Origin: Phoronis australis
Lineage: Eukaryota > Phoronida > Phoronidae
Direction of reading: 5' to 3'
NCBI GenBank assembly: GCA_002633005.1
Contig: NMRA01000780.1
Coordinates: 87,209-151,208, forward strand
DNA: 64,000 nt
Shown here piece after piece: positions 48,664 through 62,553 of the stretch; positions within the stretch are counted from its first letter, which is position 1; each line of letters begins with the position of its first letter. The notes under the pieces are model-generated. The model was not told the origin of the DNA. It saw nothing but the letters and a program-made list of their open reading frames with translations, and ran no database searches. The position numbers were made by a program, and so were the translations under genes.

Positions 48664-51600
48664 ATGAGTCTTATGAGTGGGAGGTGTGTCTTCCCTTCAG
48701 CACTGTGGATTGACATCTGTATTCTGAAAAGATGTCTTTCGATCATGGATCATTCTAGAACATATAGTAACACTTCGAAATCGGAAGATTCGAAATCTGG
48801 TGAACCTGTCATAAATCCAATCAAAGACTGGAGAGGTTATCTCAACTCTGGTGTCCTTAGCAGTATTTCGGCACTTAATCTTGAATTGCCCAACTATGAA
48901 AAACTTGTCGCCATGATCTTGCCAAAGAAGTCTGACTCTAGTGCAAAAGTTGAAGACTCTTGTGTCAATGTTCAAGCTGTACCAAAGCGGAAGGAAATAC
49001 CACCTTCCCATTCTCAGGGATACTCTTTTCAAGAGGCAATGGAGGAGGAAATGAAGACAGTTTCTGGGTTTAATCTGGGGTCAAAACAGGCACCCGGAAT
49101 GCAGATCCACGCTGCTACTCACTCCGATGTTGCGACTACCACTTCTCAGGAACCGTCAGTATTTAAGAAACAGTTCCCTTTCCTGGATAAAACATCAGTT
49201 TCCGTGGAAACGGAAAAGAAAGTGAAGCAGCACAAAGCATGGGTATCAAAAACAGCCATTGATAACAGAACGCGTGCCCTGGTGCTCAACCTTCGCTCAG
49301 CTTCAACCAGCCCATCAAGACTGAAACGTGCCGAGGAGTTGGCGCAGCATTTAGTACTGTACCCTGAAGCCAGGAGTGCTGCAGTCAAGGTAACTATAGC
49401 CTGGTCTACTGAATTTTGTTGGAAGTGTAACCACAGCCTTTGCAGGTTGTCAGAAAAATTGTAATAAGGCAGGTCAGTTGTAACATGTTACCCAGTGGGA
49501 GCAAATTTAAGGAGCAGCTGGTGACAGCTGCGATTTCGTGTTACTTTCTTTTTTCGAAAAAGGTAACCGCTGAAAATTTTATTCAATTAGAATTTTGAGA
49601 CTCAAGGATGCGCTGTGATAGGAATTGAATGTTCCATATGAGGCCTGTGATGAAGAGCCTGTACTCCTGCACTCGCCTGCTTTGGACTTGTTGCGAGTGA
49701 TTTGCCTGACAAAGAGCTCACTTTCATGTTTAAGAGTCCTAGATACAGATTCAACTGGATTTGTCCAAGGCCTTTGCATGAAAAGGTTTTTTTACTAAGT
49801 AAGAATTCAAAAACAGTATAAATCCCTCTAGGTTTGGATCAAGTGAAAGATAAAGTACTTAGCATTTTTGCACAGTCTACTAATTGACTGATTTAGGAAT
49901 CGTGGTTGAATCTCTAATGGGTTTGTTGGATTCGGTCACCAGCGCCCTCGGGGTACTTTTCAATGTTAGATTATTTAAGTCTATATCTTGTTTTCATTGA
50001 GTTCTCATCAGCTCTTGGCATTGATGTTTACTGCTTATCAATCTTGTTTGTAATCAGTCGGAGCTCATGATTTAGGTGATCGACAATGTCGTGCCATTAC
50101 CACTGAGTATGTGATTGTCGTAGTTGGACAACATACCGTTTCCTCACCACCTGTTAACAACAAAACCCATTGGTAATTTGACTATTATGACTGGAAAACT
50201 CTAATTACATGTAAGGTTAGCCACCTCACTACCACAAACTTTCCTCTTGTTTGCTTTCATTCTTGGTCATGACCAAATTTTAAGACTACCCTCATGAATT
50301 CGGTTTCCCCCAACCATCATGATATCTGGGAATTATAGACCATTCTGTTAAAAATCATTTGGCGTGCACTGGTTTATGGGTGAATTTCATCTGTCTTGTG
50401 TTGTAGGAGAAGGCAAGTACCTACCTGCTGAGACTGAGAGCTAGAGCAAAAGCTGACACAAAGCTTATGGAACAAATACGTGAGACATTGTCGCTGCTAG
50501 GTCACGTTGACCCTGTCAAGGGGCGGGGCATCAGAGTGTTGTCCATTGATGGGGGAGGAACTAGGTAGGTAGTGGTGGTGGTGACTGATTGATGTAATTC
50601 ATGTTTTATACTAAACATAATTTTTAAGTTTTAAAATATCTATTTGACAGTACACACTGCACGTGCATGGTGTCCCAAAATTGTCCCTTCAAGTGGCAGC
50701 AACTGCTTTATTTTAGTGACTTAAGAACATGGTTACTGGTTTAACTGAATTCACAAGGAGATGGTCGAAATGGTCACAAATAACAGCTTCAAAGCAGCTC
50801 TTTGGTGACGTAGGAGTACAATCTGTAGATATCTCATCATTTTTATTTCAAGCAGCCAGAAGTTGAGTTTATCATAGATACGGGTGAACAGGTAGGGTCT
50901 ACCTTAACCAGGTAGCTAACTCGTTTTTTGATTTTCATCTATTTGACTAGTAACCAAATTTTTTGTTGTTTGCGCAAGAATACAAAACATGAGCCTCTGC
51001 ATGTTGTGATGATTTGCTACTTGTCTCGCATTTCAGACCCAACAAGTTATTTCTGAGCTAATAACTTCTGTAGACCAAGCCGTTGCTTGTCTGCTCGTAC
51101 TGAGTTAGGTGACTGGTTGATGGCTCATTATCAACCACTGGACAAATATTTCTAACCTCTGCTGCATTGTTTTGCATGTTGTGTTTGAATCATGTGAATT
51201 CCTATTGCAGAGGTATTGCTGCTTTGGAAACCTTGATTTCCCTGGAAAGAAGGTGTAACAAGGAAATTCATGAAATGTTTGACTATGTTTGCGGAGTGAG
51301 CACGGGAGCATTGATCGCAGCAATGATCTCAGTTTTCAAGCTGCCTCTGGACGAATGTGTAGAAGTAAGGCCAATTTTTGAACTTGTCGCACCAATCAGG
51401 GGCCATCTATGGCTGAAAAAAAATTACCTTTGTTGACACTGTCCACAAAATTTGTGAATAGGTCATGTATGGAGATGACTCTTCTCCATAATATTATTAT
51501 AGTGTTAAGTAGTAGGAAAGTCTTTTGTCTTCTGCTAAATATAGATTTGATACAACACGAAGGATGTGAATTTTAACAAGCTTTTTCAGATATTTTGAAC

Positions 51601-54600
51601 CTTAAGCTTTATTTAATTGAGACAATAACTGTTTCTACATAGTTTAGTTCAACAACATGGCCTCTACGGCAAATGCCTCTTCAGGCAAGTTTTGTGACTT
51701 TTGTAGGTATTCAATGATAAGAAAAAAAATTTGTCACTTTTGATGACGTGACTTGTTGTGATTACTTTGCTAGACAATCTGCGTTCGCAAATTTAAAAGT
51801 TGTGTCCCACGTGAGTGGAGGACAGGGCTGGACAATTTATGCAGTTCTGTATTAAACCTGTAAATGTCAGTGCCTGCTTTATGCTTCCACATGTTGATGT
51901 GCAAACTTTGATAAAAACGAGATTTTATTCCACGAATGTGCTGGTCACTAACATATGTTCACATTCTCCATCCAGGTTTATAAGCAGTGCAGTAGAGAGA
52001 TGTTCTCTCAGGGCAGATTGGCCGGCACCACCAAGCTGGTTGTCAATCATGCATTCTACGATGCCGCCATATTAGAGAACATGTTAAAGTAAGTACTTTT
52101 AATGTCCAGTTTAAGGCCCGGGATCTAATCTCTGCACTTAAAACCTGGCTCGCAAATTGACCAATTGTGTAATATGTTTGGAGGGAATTTGGCAATTAAC
52201 TTTCTATGAAGGATACATTGGCATCTGGACAACTTTTAAATAAAAGAGGTCGAATTGATCTCTTAAGATGGGTCCAACCTATGTTGCAACCCCTAGTATG
52301 GCCATTTGGCGCCTTCTTCCCTGTTCATCAAACCAATTGAACAATCTTTATGAAAGTTGCCAGATGTGCTCTGAGAGATAAGAGTTAATGGCGGTCAGCA
52401 ATTCTTGGGGTGGGCGACTGGCATTCTCTTTTCACAGTGTTAGTTTCCTTCGCCTCATTGTCTATCTAAGTCTTAAGTCTGTGGATCTTTACGAAAATTG
52501 ATGTGTGTGGTCACATTGAGGGCAGCACGACTGACTAGTGTGGCAATCCGTACTTGTCTGGATGTCTATCAATTTTATTGATGAAGAGAGAGTTAGGTAA
52601 TGTTCATGTTTAGGCACATTTGACTTCTGTGGTGCTCATTTGTGGCAATTTGGGTTTATGTCGCATCTTCCTCAATATCTGTAGTGCCAGGCGAGTTTCC
52701 TGAGACACAACCAAGTACTCATGATAAATTGAACGTTTCCGACCATCAAAGACTGCAGTCATACTTAGAATGATGTTTTTAGGTGGACTAGTAGTCATGT
52801 GAGGAAGTTCCCGTCTTGGGTTGCATAATACGATGCCATATATGTCAGAAAGAGGGTACTGACCTACGTCGCGGTTCATAACCGTCACCTGCTTTCCTAA
52901 TAAATGGGTTGTTATAGCTATTTGTTAGAACGATGGGGTTCGCCCTTTCACCCGGTTTTCAGTATTAAAATAAAGACTCGTGTATGAAATGTTCTTTTGA
53001 CTTTCATTTATTTCTACGTTCAGTATTACAACATGGTGTTCAGTATTACAACATAGGCTTTCACGTGTCAAAGGTGTTCTCGTTCCGTTATCATCATGAC
53101 ATTTATGGCATCGTTCTAAGTAAGGAAGGAATTTCATCACGTGACTGTAAGTCCACCTAACCATCATTCTGAGGATGACCGCAACCATTGACGGTCAAAA
53201 ACGTTCAATTGATTGTGTCTCAAGAACTTCGCCTGATATTTGATTCTCCAATTGGATGAAATTATTTCTAGTGAGATCTGTCAAGTGTGTCACACAGGAA
53301 AGAGCAATAACATAAAGGCACATGGTTAGGTTTACATGTTATATTCTTCCACACATTTCATATAGAGAAATGAGTGGCCTCCTCATTCCAAATCTCCATG
53401 AGCCGATCCATTAGGGGTAGACCCAAATGACACAAACAAAAGAGCAACGATTGGCCGCACTGAAGTGAATAAGTTTGTGTCAATGGGCTTTAATTGTGAA
53501 ATTTGGCATTTTGGTCTTTGTTGACGAAAGCACGGTTGTTCATGATTTTTGGCGTTACTAGTGGTATTGCACTGCGTTAATGTTTACCACCAAGTTCTTG
53601 GATGAATCGTCTACTTGCATGTTCTGTATGAGGTGTTGATTTTCAAATGGAAATATTTGAATAATGAGAACCTTTACATGTTTACTGTTTACGATGCGAG
53701 TGGTAGACACATCAATACATTGCATTGCTCCTGATCAAAAAGTTTTCCATATTCTCCATTTTTAAATAATTCACGGTACCTTAGTTTTTCAATGAACTGG
53801 GTAATCTACACACCACTAAGCTGAGTGAAAAGCGCACTGTTTTAGATGATATCGGGGAAGTTTTTGTTCTCTATAATATGGACTTAGAAATACCGCATCA
53901 ACACATCAATTGTCAAAAAGCAGTCAGGAACCTTTTTTGATCTGAATAAAAATATTACTGCGTCCATAACCATTTGCGTGCTTTTGTGCTCTCGCTCAAG
54001 TAATGTATAAAAAGCAAGCATACTAATGCTGCTGGACTTTCTCAACAAGTATTGAGAAAATTTTAGAAGTCTAAATTTACTTGTACCATTGCTCTTGATG
54101 CTACTGTGTGTGACAGTGTATTGGTGAACAGTATTGGTGAACAGTTGTGCCATCTGTTGTACAGTATTGGTGAACAGTTGTGCCATCTGTTGTACAGTAT
54201 TGGTGAACAGTTGTGCCATCTGTTGTACAGTATTGGTGAACAGTTGTGCCATCTGTTGTACATTATTGGTGAACAGTTGTGCCATCTGTTGTACAGTATT
54301 CATCAGACTTAAAACACATACCGACTCAAAAATTTCCTTGTAGTCACTGATGTTTGGTTATAGGTCGTGTATATCCTCAGTATTCTGGGTCTTAGGGAGT
54401 GTCAGTCTGTGAGAATTATCTAGTCGCAAAACACACCCAGTTCTTTTGGTTGAGACCAACAATCAGTGCAGTGTGAATAATCTCAGTGTGTTTTAAGCTA
54501 TGTTGACTTTCGGCATTAGCTGAATCAGTCACACGTGGCAATACTCCGGCCAACTTTATGAATTACCATAATTTTTTAATTTTTTTTTTACTTTCAACAC

Positions 54601-57600
54601 TGTCGACTGTCACTTTGTTGAATGTGGTTCTTTTTGAATTCATACTACGCTGATATTACCATATTCATTCTTGTACCAGAGTTCTGTTAAATGTATTAGC
54701 AGTTCCAAACTCCTTTCTTTTTTCAGGGAAAATATGAAAGACATGACAATGATACAGACAAGCAAATTGGAAAATGTTCCAAAGGTAATAAGTCACATAT
54801 CTGCCATTTAGTTTCAGCTCCAGACAACGGTGGTTTTCTAATCCAGATATCAATCTAGTACCTTATGCATCCATGTAATCACAGAAAATTATGTCGCTAC
54901 ATACCAATGGCGACCAATTTTCGAGCGATACCGCTGCGCCTCCTCGTAGTAATTTATATTTTTTACATTGGCCTCGGTATCCTCGAAGTTCCTTGATGTA
55001 TTTTCATGAACTTTGGCAAATAGATTTCTTCTGAGGAGGTGGGTATTCCATTTTTGGATGCATTGTGCAACCTTGTGTCCATTTTTTAGTCCGTTTTCTA
55101 AAGTCCAACTCTCTATTTGCCAAACCACTAAAACAACCATTGTGAAAATCTTTGGATGTCTTCCAGAGATGTGTTGCTGTGGAGCTGACAACACACGATA
55201 ATGAGTTCAGGCATTTTTAGTTAAACCCTGTAAATGATTCGCAGATTATCTTAAAATATGGCAAATAAGTTTTCATGGGGGAGACGACAGCGATTCATTC
55301 CAACTATCAGACAGCTTTGATGTTTTCTGCACCATATAGTGGCCATTTTTATTACACTAGTCAACACCTTCAGGTACTTGTCATCTTTGCAATGCTTCAT
55401 GTTGCTCTCGTTGAGTTTGCAAAGATCTGACAGTTTGTTGTCCGTGGAGATCATAGACAAAGCATAAAATAACAAGCCAACTTAAATAACTTGTTCTCAA
55501 GCGACATAAATCACAACTTATTTGTCAAATCATTTGAGACTAATTTCATATCAGAATAAAAGTTTTCTTGTGATTAAAGGCAGGCTTATAGGGGCTTTAA
55601 ATTCATCAGTTTCATTGTGCAACAATGCAATTTATTTCGGCTAGACAGCGTTTTATTTCTGTAAAGTCAGTTCTAATGCGGTTTTGCCCTGTACCACAGC
55701 CGGAAGTTTGATGACACTTGTACAATTTTTTTTGAAAAAGTGCGATGTGCCATCAAACGTGCCTGGTTTCTAATATTTGTCGAAAGACCCAGCAAACAAT
55801 TTAATTTTTGTTAATTATAGGAAAGAAATTCAGTCCATAGCATCATCTATATAATCTTCACAATTAAAGCCACAATAAGTGACATCCTATCGTTAAAAGC
55901 ACATTTTGTGTTCAAAAGCATATTCTTTGCCCTTACAAAATGATGTTGTGGTATTTTTTCCTTTAACCTTGATGGTAGTAAATCAACTACAATCCCTCTT
56001 AAACACATACTTTCTTGATAACTGTATCCAAGGTGGACGTGTTCTGAAGCAATTAAAACATATCATTTCTTCTTGAGGCTATATGTCTCAAATGAGTAAA
56101 AGTTGCTTTTTGACAAAGGGCACAAGTTCATAGTTTACTCATTAAGTAAATTATTCTGTCTACTAATTTTGCATTCCTTCAGAATTTTTGGGATCTGAAC
56201 ACAGAGTTGCTCATATTACAATTGATCCCTCGCTGTTTAATATTAATTTTCTTTTCATCATTAATCGTTGATCGTTGTCTCTTTTTATGCGCCCACGTAT
56301 TTATATGTGGGTGCATATTGCCGTCATCTCTGTCTGGGTGTCTGGTGTCCGCGGCTCTATCTCCTACACCTCTTGCAGGATCTTATTGAAATTTTGCAAG
56401 TGTGTTCCTATGGGGTTGACGACAGAGGGCGACGAGTTTCGGACCGACCCGAATACCACTTTGCCCCTAGTGGCCATTTTAGTTTTTGCGTTTGCCTCTA
56501 TATCTTCAAAGGTCCTCAACCGATTTTTGTGAAATTTGACACATAGGAATATTTAATGAGTTGACGCTACCCTTTCGTTTTCGGATGGATTCGAGGCATT
56601 TTGCGCCATCTAGTGGCCGTTTTTACTGTTTTCGAGTCGTTTTTTGGTTTCCGCCCCTCTAACAACCAAACTACTTTAAGGATGATTGTGAAAATTGGCA
56701 TGTATGTTCTTTCTATGAAGGGGACAGTTGATGATGTTTTTCCAATGACTTCGAGTACTGTGACGCCTCCTAGTGGCGTTTTTTTGCACCCATATCTGTA
56801 TCTCCTAAGCCCTCTGCAGGATTTTTATTAAATTTAGCACGTGTATTTAGATGAAGTTAACAAGAGAAGACGACAACTTTTAGACAGATCCGACGAACAC
56901 TGTGCCCCCCTAGTGGCAGTTTCTTTTTTTCGTTTTCCTCCGTTTCTCTGAAGTTCCTCGACGAATTTTAATGAAATTGGTAAATGGCTTTCTTTTAAAG
57001 AAACGATGACATTTTCTGGTTTTCAGACGGATTTGACGTATTTTGTGCCATCTAGTGGCCATTTCGATGATACAAACAAAACCATCTAAAAGCACACCAT
57101 TTGCCATGCATTCGTAGTCACATTTCAACGCTCCATGTTGCTCTTGTTTCAGTTTGCTGCCGTGTCCTGTCTAGTTAATGTACCTGTGTTGACCAACTAC
57201 CTGTTCCGTAACTATAGCCTGCCAGCCAATGTCCAGCCCCACTACCCAGGCAGCTTCAAGCACAAAATGTGGGAGGCTATTCGTGCCTCGTCTGCCGCCC
57301 CAGGCTACTACGAGGAGTTCAGGCTGGACGACACTATTCACCAGGTGTGTTATGGTGGCAAGGGTTTAATGTCTTCAGTTTATTGTTCTTTGCAGTCTCA
57401 CCTGTTGTAAGTTGTTATCCTCTTAAATAACAGCTTTGGTGTGCCCGTTAAGTGCTTCACTAACTGGCATATCTCATAAACTGGATGTTTATTGTGCGTC
57501 TTGATCAGCTTAGTACTTCCCAATGAAAGCTCTTAATATAAACCTACCTTCAGAGGTCAAAAATAACTTTTGGTTTTAGATCATTTAACATTTGATCCAA

Positions 57601-59856
57601 ACTGAGATAAGGAGTAGTTTTTGGTGCATTAAACAAGCCACCATTGAAAGATAGTTTACGGTTCCTGCAGAGTATTAATCATCTCCCAGTTCTTCCAAAG
57701 CTTGGGAATCTAATCTAAGCTGATTAAGGCACTAGTTAAAATCAGTTTTATAAAGGTAAGTGTCGTAAACTAAAAGATACTTTATTTATAGTTTCTTGAC
57801 ATAACGCAGGTTTGTAGCTGCTTGAATTAGTTTCCTTCTAACCTTATTAATGTTTGCCATTATGGATAAATCAACTTTCACTGACATGTTATTTTTAAAG
57901 CTCCGTGGGTTTTTGGTACGTGCACCTGAAGCCACAGATGCAGGTTCACGTTCCCGTAGGTCTAAAGTTGTGCATTTATAGTGGCTGCTTTCACTTCACC
58001 AACAATTGATTAGATGTCAGTACAAGTGTACTGAAGCATGCGAGTGAATGGATGTGACTCGATGTTGGCCGTAATTCTGCATAAAGCAAGAGTCAAATGA
58101 TAACGCAGTGTTCATTATTTAATATTAAGCAGTGTTCATTATTTAATATTAAGCAAGTGAAATATATTTTGTTAGTAACATATATTTTGCATAAAACTGT
58201 AATTTGTTGATTTTATTTTAGAACTAGCACCATACTCTGAGGCAGACATTTCATGTCTCAACCTATTTGTCAGCTGTAGCCTCAGACCGTAGATAGGCTC
58301 AAAGGTTAATGATTTGACCGTTGTTGTTGATTAAGGACATTCACTCTTGCAACTATATAGTGACTGCAGTTTAACAAAAAGTTGAAGGTGAAATGGGCAG
58401 TAGTTGTTCTACAATGGCATTGCATTCAGTGAGGCTTGAAATCAGTTGTAAAAACAGTATGTACATGTTTTATTAGGATGGGGGTCTGCTCACCAACAAC
58501 CCGACAGCCATTGCTATCCACGAATGCAAACTGCTCTGGCCCCATGACTCATTTCAATGTGTTGTGTCGCTGGGGACAGGCCGATACGAGGGGACGTCAG
58601 AGGAAGCGGAGCCTAGTTATAGTACACTTAAGCGGAAACTGTTAAAAGTGGTGCAGAGTGCTACGGACACTGAAGGTGAGTGGATGGATTGGTTTCGATC
58701 ATCATTGACAAAACAGATTCTCGTCAAAAGTGGATGCATATATCTTCTACCTATTTACAATTAGTCTTCTTTAGATTCAAACTTTGCTATGATCGTATTT
58801 TTAAGGTCATTTGAACGTGTTATGTGTTCTTTGTATACGAGTCCTTTAGCCACAGATCCAATGACTAGTTTCATCCTTTTTCAACCGACAACCTGTGCTG
58901 TATCTTTCTATTATAATTTTCATTTGTTGACAGACATGTTGTTTTTGGTCTCTTGCATGGAGTTCACAAAATGAGTAGAATGTGAGCAAAATTCCCTAAC
59001 ATAATATTTTAGAATTGGTGCCTCAACTTTTCAACTGGTTCATTCACAGCTCTAAGCATTCATTTTCCCCATAGTCTGTCTGAAGATGGCTTTGTAATTA
59101 TTTCTAGTTCCATCAGTCGAAATCGCACTGGTAAAACTGCCAGTGGTTTAGTTTCAGTTGACAAAATGGAGTTTGCGCTGTGGCAAATAATAATAGAAGT
59201 TTCATTTTGCCCTATTTATGAGGCTAAAAAAGAAACTTGAATTTATTATGCCTTTTCTCTCTTAATGTCAGTCTCATAAATATTTTTTTTTGTGATAGTA
59301 TTCTATTCCTATTGCCTGCAAGACCATCAAAACCATCTGCAACTCAAAAAAACACTTCGGAATTTATTAACTGAACATTGCAAATTCGAAAATGGTGCAC
59401 GTAAGAATTGCCTGAAATAGTTAAAAAATAGGATGAGCATGGCCATTTTTTACCCCTTGCTTGGGTAAATACATATTAATGACAACTAGCTAAACCACTG
59501 TGAAGTGGCCCTTTAAGTTAAATTATTCTGTTTTTCAAAGAAGACAACTAGGATTGGCAAATTTTGCTCGTTTTAATTTCAATAGCTTCTTGTCAACCAT
59601 TTCAGCGGTTCACACAGTGCTGGGGGATCTTTTGCCACCACGCACCTACTATCGCTTCAACCCTTACATGTCGGAGGACTTTTTATTGGATGAGATTCGA
59701 GAAGAGAAGACAGAACAGTTGGTGCAAGACACGAGAATGTACCTGAGGAAGAACGAACATAAATTAGACCTAGCCGGTAAACAGTTGTTACTAGAGAAAC
59801 GACCTCATGAGAAGTGTAGAGACTGGGTGAAACTTCAGTCAGAAATGTTACGATGA
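48664..59856 (+). CDS. PNPLA8: PNPLA8 homologue: patatin-like calcium-independent phospholipase A2 gamma (eight exons)
   Basis: Coding exons: 48664-49389, 50407-50564, 51211-51364, 51976-52088, 54727-54784, 57153-57344, 58477-58675 and 59606-59856. All are GT-AG and phases agree; total 1851 bases, 616 aa. The first exon is preceded by a TGTTTCAG acceptor (exon from 48637), so a 5' UTR exon lies upstream. Residues 1-240 are low-complexity with a possible mitochondrial presequence. The patatin domain has the glycine-rich oxyanion motif DGGGTRG (290-296), nucleophile elbow GVSTG (Ser325) and the DGG carrying the catalytic Asp (Asp468). Other matches to animal PNPLA8: KMWEAIRASSAAPGY, NNPTAIAIHECKLLWP, VSLGTGRYE, LLPPRTYYRFNP. 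The enzyme hydrolyses membrane phospholipids in mitochondria and peroxisomes. The C-terminus stops at KLQSEMLR without the SKL peroxisomal signal of vertebrate forms. Start at Met1 or Met29 is uncertain. Confidence 0.93.
54118..54300. repeat. 33-bp minisatellite in PNPLA8 intron
   Basis: Five full copies plus partial ends of a 33-base unit that begins GTATTGGTGAACAGTTGTGC and ends CTGTTGTACA, nearly identical to each other (one G to T change in the fourth junction). Frames on both strands stay open across it only because 33 is a multiple of three. It lies between the exons at 51976-52088 and 54727-54784. Confidence 0.9.
54880..55360 (-). repeat. Inverted copy of the interspersed repeat family
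   Basis: Contains CTCGAAGTTCCTTGATGTATTTTCATGAA, the complement of the block seen at 37545 and 63240, and ACCATATAGTGGCCATTTTTATTA, the complement of the CACTAG-type block. Located in the intron between PNPLA8 exons 5 and 6. Confidence 0.5.
56280..57120 (-). repeat. Inverted, multi-unit copy of the interspersed repeat family
   Basis: At least three diverged units follow each other. Each has a version of CCTAGTGGC(A/G)(T/G)TTTTTT, TCT(C)CT.(A)CCTCTTGCAGGAT, and TGTGCCATCTAGTGGCC (seen at 56605 and 57043). They end 30 bases before the acceptor of PNPLA8 exon 6. The open frames across the stretch are not coding. Confidence 0.55.
58108..58157. repeat. Short tandem duplication (two copies)
   Basis: CAGTGTTCATTATTTAATATTAAG occurs twice in direct succession, in the intron before PNPLA8 exon 7. 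A recent slippage-type duplication. Confidence 0.85.
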
Positions 59857-62553
59857 CTCTAGTAGCTAAAGAGATTGGGTTTTGAGAATTAAAAGATCTT
59901 AATCTCAACGAGAGTGCAGAAAAAGTAACCACGTTTGAATGTGCAACTTTTTCTTTGAAATCGGCATTGACTGGCAATCAGTTTCATATCATTATGTCTC
60001 CAGGAGTTCCCTTGTTTTGGGTTTCCAAAAATCTTGGTGATCTTGTTGAAGCCATTTACTGCCAACCCGAGTTCATGAACTTTTAACTGCTTAGGTAAAA
60101 GATTACTCATACATCAAAGTGCTATGCTGATAAGGTGTATAAAAATCTGGCTAGTGGTACTGAATTACACGGTGACATGGCAAGAGGCTGACAGAGTGTT
60201 GGTTTGAGGAGTCCACTGGTTCGGGGCTAGGCGTGGATTTTGCCAAAGATGGTGAACTCCAGACTGAGTTATTGAGACCTCCACCCTGATTGACTATCTA
60301 TTTAAACTCATTGGAGTTTCTCATGGCTTTTTTATTTTTTATTGATGGGAAAGCTTAGATGACAGCCGGTGGTGAGGAGTTTGAAGTTGAAGAGGTGTGA
60401 GCAAAGGATACCGAGTCATGACCTGAGGACTTTAAGAGTGGCTGAAGTCGGTGTAGTCATTTTATTACGTACATTTGTCAAAGTAGTGACTTCAGCTCCG
60501 ACTACTGCCCTGGCTTTCTTAAGGTTCCATCTTCCCAAAGGCTGGAGAGTACATAGCTGTCAATATTGCTTTCTGCAAGATTATGTAACTGTTGTCTGTT
60601 GGTTGTAGTCTTTTGAATAGTAGTGCAATGATCATTTGTATGGATTGGTGTTTGGAGTTTGCGGTAGGAGTTATGGACAGCACAGGATTGTGCGATGGTT
60701 GACGATGATGGGCACTGGCAGTATTCAATGGGGGAGGTCATCTTGGTGGCACTTTGCAATGTGCAGGAAAGGGATCCCAAAGTTGGGAGGGATTTGGATT
60801 GGGAGGACATTTTTTGCAGTGAATAGGGGGGGCATATCCCGGTTGCCCCCTCCCTCCATTTTAGGTTTGGAGGGGAAAACTAGTCTACACAGTGGCTTGG
60901 AATTTATTTTGTGAATGGTTGTAAATCATCACGCACAATAAGCGTTTTGAAACTGACAAAGACAAGGTCAGTGAATGTAGGTCTTTGTGAACCTTTCTCT
61001 TAGTCATACAACTTGCCCTATTGGTCTGTGTGAGCATAGACTATAGCACATGAACCACCAATTCCGTATATTTTCAAGGAATGAAATCTGTCATCTTATG
61101 CCTAAGCTGTAACGTCATTATTCACTAGCGACATCTGGCAAAATTAGCAAGTTTTACTTCCGGTAAGTACGTCGTCTGCTAATCATGGTCGGCTGTTGTT
61201 TGGTCGAGTGCCAAAAGTACTCACCATACCAACAGTTCTGTTAATTATTGGAAGACTTTGAACAGCATTTCAATGCCGAATTTTTTTTCCGTTGTACTGG
61301 ACATTAAAATAGATGTGAGAATTTCCTGTCACAATAAACTAACGGGAAACTGAAATTGGTAATTTAGGAGAGTGGCGCCTCCTCTAGAATAGTACGTAAG
61401 AAATTGTCGGAGTTGTGATTCTGTTGTCTATAATCTATGGCGTGAGTAAACACAACTGAAAGTCTTTATGGTCGTGGCTGAGAAGATAATTGTTCTGTTA
61501 CCCCCTATGTGTTTTGAATAGCCCTGCCTGGAATGCCCCCTCCCCCTGGTTAAAGCTGTGATGACGTGATGTTGACCTGTGTTAGGGCAATATTCTGGAC
61601 TTAATTCTTGGTTGACACCACTGTGAAAAATACTGTTCTGTAAATCAATGTTGTTGCAACAGATGAGAGTAATTGATGAATTCAGAGTACATGTACTGTC
61701 ATTGGGAGCTTCTCTGAGTCACCCTAGTGTAATAAAGTGTCATTTATCTGTTCTTGTTTATTACTTTGAGTAATTTGGTAGTCGTGATCAAGAAATGCGG
61801 CATTTAAAAACCACTCAGTTACCTTCCGATTCAGTGGTTCCGTATGCAATAAGCTGGTCAACATTTTTTCCTCAGGGCCAGTGCCAGTGTCAAGTATTAT
61901 GAACCCTACAATTGGAAAATTTGCGCTTGGTGAGAGAATAATGTATTCGTTTGAAAAGAACTGTATTATGTGAGAAAAGAACGCTGTTAATGAGAACGCC
62001 CCCTTGCGGTCACTGAATGGGAGTGGGTGAAGATTCCCTATACAATGAAGATTCCATGTTTATGGTGCACTCTGCCAATTAGGAAGACGTAAATCTAGTC
62101 ACACTGGCAAATGTTACCGCTTATCTGCGTGTCTAGGCCCGTGGTGTCCGATGTCACCCCGTGTGTATTCCCCTGTGTCTAATTCGTGGGTACGTACAGC
62201 ACACATCACGAATTTTTGTCCAACCGGTCGGAAATTGGTCGGTAATTTAATATATCAACCTGGCACACTGCAGACTATATAGAAGCACCAAAAAACTGTT
62301 TCCCGGAGCGTGGAAAAGTCAGCGGACACGAAAAATGTTTTGTTTCACTAGCGCCGTAACGCCGCCGTGGGGACGTAACGCGAAAGTTTTCAGTTTCCTT
62401 GAACCTAGAACTACGAAAGCGCACTAGCCCACAGAAATAAAATAAACCATTTATCTCGTTATCTCAACTTTTTATCTTGTCATATCTGAGCTGTAAATTT
62501 CGAGTACCGGTAACACAGAGCATTGAGCGCTTAACGGCGAAAGATCTAACCAC
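59857..62553. other. PNPLA8 3' flank, no further gene recognised
   Basis: Only weak frames. AATAAA at 61731 may end a long PNPLA8 3' UTR. GC-rich transposon-like debris with G-runs lies at about 60820-60880. Confidence 0.45.
59888..59893 (+). terminator. Possible proximal poly(A) signal of PNPLA8
   Basis: ATTAAA, the commonest variant signal, lies 32 bases after the PNPLA8 stop. A canonical AATAAA at 61731-61736 would give a 1.9 kb 3' UTR. Either or both may be used; the sequence does not decide. Confidence 0.3.

Noticed and set aside
53884-54343. Repetitive frames on both strands
   Set aside because: Created by the 33-bp minisatellite inside a PNPLA8 intron.
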